This document shows positions 6,853-8,187 of a stretch of DNA of 8,187 nucleotides, one piece after another. The stretch spans positions 1 through 8,187 of the forward strand of contig CASEDW010000243.1 of NCBI GenBank assembly GCA_949286775.1. The letters are read 5' to 3'. The notes under the pieces are model-generated. The model was not told the DNA's origin. It saw nothing but the letters and a program-made list of their open reading frames with translations, and did not search any database. Position 1 is the stretch's first letter. Every line of letters begins with the position of its first letter. The position numbers and the translations under genes were made by a program. The DNA is from an uncultured Eubacteriales bacterium (GTDB lineage Bacteria > Bacillota > Clostridia > Lachnospirales > Lachnospiraceae).

Positions 6853-6883
6853 ATGACATATGTCATCTGCGCTGTTTTTTGTC
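6836..6883 (-). terminator. Strong hairpin terminator after truA, overlapping the ABC operon promoter
   Basis: Perfect 15-base arms GACAAAAAACAGCGC (6836-6850) and GCGCTGTTTTTTGTC (6869-6883) enclose two weakly paired positions on each side and the 14-bp palindrome. The transcript from truA, whose stop is 83 bases upstream, would form this stem and end in a run of six U. The element is symmetric, so it could terminate transcription from either side. It aligns without gaps to the hairpin at 2025-2072. Confidence 0.72.
6853..6866. promoter_or_regulatory. Probable operator: 14-bp perfect palindrome, copy 2
   Basis: ATGACATATGTCAT, identical to 2042-2055. It forms the apex of the hairpin at 6836-6883 and would be centred near -42 relative to a start driven by TAAACT at 6829-6824. 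Two identical 14-mers, each upstream of a transcription unit in the same orientation and spacing, argue for a shared regulator rather than chance. Confidence 0.62.
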
Positions 6884-6965
6884 GTATTATATATTTTAGA
6901 CAATTACTTTTATGCATTATTCCGATATTTTATCAAAAATAACCATCTTTTGTTCTTTATGCAGG

Positions 6966-7712
6966 TTATTCCCACTCGGGATATTCTATCTCGACGAGAG
7001 TCAGTCCGTGGGCCGGAGCTGTCGGTCCTGCCGCCGAGCGGTCTTTTTTTTCAAGTATTTCTTTTATATCTTCCGGTTTTATCGCTCCTTTTCCTACCTC
7101 TATCAGCGTTCCTGCGATAATCCTAACCATATTATAAAGAAATCCGTTTCCGGTAATCGTGAACGTTATCATATCGTCTTCTTTGTCCACCATCGCGGAA
7201 TATATAGTCCTGACGGTAGACTTTTTCTCCTGATTAGCGGAACAGAAGCTTTTAAAATCATGCGGGCCTACAAACTCGGAAGCCGCCATATTCATCGCGT
7301 CGACGTCGAGCTTTCCGTAATAAAAAAAGCTGTCCTTTCGCCTGGTAGGATCGGGAAATCTTCTGTTAAGTATCTTGTATTCATATGTTTTAATCGTCTC
7401 CGTGTACCGCGGATGAAACTCCATCGGCACTTCAAAGGACTGCTGAATACAGATATCCTCCGGAAGCCGTGAGTTTAATCCGTAGGCAAACTTATCTCCG
7501 GGGATGCGCGATTCGGTATCAAATACCGCCACATTTCCGAGGGCATGGACTCCCGCGTCCGTTCTGCTCGCCCCGATAGTATGTATGTCTTCGCCCAGCC
7601 ATTCAGAAAGCGCCTTGTCTATCGTTCCCTGTATGGAAACAGCGTTATTTTGAATCTGCCAGCCGCTGTAATTTGTCCCGTCATATGCGATTTCAAGAAA
7701 TATTCTTCTCAT
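6966..7712 (-). CDS. truA: tRNA pseudouridine(38-40) synthase TruA
   Basis: A 248-residue protein that converts uridines 38-40 of the tRNA anticodon stem-loop to pseudouridine in the cytoplasm. Recognisable family segments in order: YDGTNYSGWQIQ (10-21), SIQGTIDKAL (26-35), GASRTDAGVHALGN with the catalytic Asp at D52, FHPRYTETIKTYEY in the middle, and GNGFLYNMVRIIAGTLIEVGKG near the C-terminus. Its length is normal for bacterial TruA, and no key residue is missing. The ATG begins three bases after the ecfT stop and has only a weak ribosome binding sequence, so it is probably translated by coupling to ecfT. In many Bacillota rplM and rpsI follow truA. Here a terminator and the ABC operon follow instead. 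Confidence 0.97.
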   Translation of the reverse strand: MRRIFLEIAYDGTNYSGWQIQNNAVSIQGTIDKALSEWLGEDIHTIGASRTDAGVHALGNVAVFDTESRIPGDKFAYGLNSRLPEDICIQQSFEVPMEFHPRYTETIKTYEYKILNRRFPDPTRRKDSFFYYGKLDVDAMNMAASEFVGPHDFKSFCSANQEKKSTVRTIYSAMVDKEDDMITFTITGNGFLYNMVRIIAGTLIEVGKGAIKPEDIKEILEKKDRSAAGPTAPAHGLTLVEIEYPEWE

Positions 7713-7715
7713 ATA

Positions 7716-8187
7716 TTAAAACCCAAATACTATTCTAAATGTAATAACAACTCCAAGATATAGAGCTATCACAAAATAAGCCGCGCCGTCCGCTCCTTTA
7801 TACTTTAGCGGTTTCATATGAGTGCGACCTTTGCCTCCATGATAGCATCGCGCCTCCATCGCCAGCGCCAGATCGTTTGCCCTTCTGAATGATGACACAA
7901 AAAGAGGAACAAGGATCGGTATCATAGCTTTCGCTTTTTTAATAATATTTCCGTTTTCGAAATCAGCGCCCCTCGCCATCTGAGCCTTCATTATCTTGTC
8001 AGCTTCTTCCATTATGATTGGTATGAACCTTAAGGCGATGGACATCATCATAGCGATCTCATGAACGGGAAAATGAATGACTTTAAGCGGCGTGAACAGT
8101 TTTTCCAATCCGTCGGTCAGCTTGTTCGGAGTCGTCGTAAGAGTCATCAGCGAAGCCCCGAGTATCAGATATGTAAACCTTAAAGCC
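7716..8187 (-). CDS. ecfT: Energy-coupling factor (ECF) transporter transmembrane protein EcfT, N-terminal part outside the window
   Basis: The frame is open to the right edge and gives the last 157 residues or so; about 100-110 N-terminal residues, with the first membrane helices, are missing. EcfT is the membrane scaffold of group II ECF vitamin and micronutrient importers. It joins the two ATPases (EcfA, EcfA') to interchangeable S components. Visible family segments are LTTTPNKLTDGLEKLFTPLK, HEIAMMMSIALRFIP and IMKAQMARGADFENGN, the first coupling helix with its Ala-Arg-Gly motif. LVPLFVSSFRRANDLALAMEARCYHGG is the second coupling region, in which the usual Ala-Arg-Gly reads Ala-Arg-Cys. 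A C-terminal membrane helix (about the last 22 residues) follows. An internal ATG at 8147 is not the true start, because homologous sequence continues upstream of it. The ecfT-truA order is widespread in Bacillota, where ecfA genes and rplQ usually precede. Confidence 0.95.
   Translation of the reverse strand, partial: ALRFTYLILGASLMTLTTTPNKLTDGLEKLFTPLKVIHFPVHEIAMMMSIALRFIPIIMEEADKIMKAQMARGADFENGNIIKKAKAMIPILVPLFVSSFRRANDLALAMEARCYHGGKGRTHMKPLKYKGADGAAYFVIALYLGVVITFRIVFGF

Noticed and set aside
6762..6917. 52-codon N-terminal extension of the binding protein to an ATG at 6917
   Set aside because: It runs through the terminator hairpin, the candidate promoter and the (AT)8 tract. The signal peptide starts at the ATG at 6761, which has its own ribosome binding site.
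6912..7472. 186-codon plus-strand open frame opposite truA
   Set aside because: Antisense to a fully conserved truA, no ribosome binding site, no recognisable protein features.

Overview
The window looks like a chromosomal segment of an anaerobic Bacillota, most likely class Clostridia (Lachnospiraceae-like). The support is the ecfT-truA pair typical of the Bacillota ribosomal-protein/ECF-transporter neighbourhood, strong GGAGG-type ribosome binding sites, a lipoprotein-type substrate-binding protein, and a large flavin/Fe-S 'old yellow enzyme' of the kind common in gut Clostridia. The genus cannot be fixed from the sequence alone. All convincing genes lie on the minus strand, so transcription runs from right to left. 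No rRNA, tRNA, CRISPR array or insertion sequence was seen.

From right to left in transcription order: the 3' part of ecfT (energy-coupling-factor transporter transmembrane protein; its start lies beyond base 8187) is followed three bases later by truA (tRNA pseudouridine synthase). About 80 bases after truA is a long perfect hairpin (6836-6883). Next comes a four-gene ABC import operon of the ribose/autoinducer-2 type: a lipoprotein binding protein (5574-6761), a divergent permease (4562-5524), a duplicated-NBD ATPase (3063-4562) and a second, more typical permease (2104-3066). The last three genes overlap by 1 and 4 bases. A second hairpin (2023-2074) ends the operon. A large FMN/Fe-S/FAD oxidoreductase of the 2,4-dienoyl-CoA reductase/enoate reductase family (1-1938) then runs off the left edge, probably only a few residues before its stop.

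The most interesting signal is regulatory. The same 14-bp perfect palindrome, ATGACATATGTCAT, lies at the centre of both hairpins, upstream of the binding-protein gene and upstream of the oxidoreductase gene. In both places it is followed, on the coding strand, by exactly 23 bases and then the same hexamer TAAACT, a plausible -10 element. That would centre the palindrome near -42, the position of a class II activator site. The geometry closely resembles Crp/Fnr-family sites such as the PrfA box. The simplest reading is that one regulator, encoded outside this window, controls import of a small molecule by the ABC system and its reduction by the oxidoreductase. Each operator-promoter is also folded into the terminator of the gene before it. 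The ligand and the reductase substrate are not identifiable from sequence.

The ATPase shows strong asymmetry: one composite ATP site looks intact and the other appears to have lost its catalytic residues. The oxidoreductase has a Trp where relatives carry an active-site Tyr.
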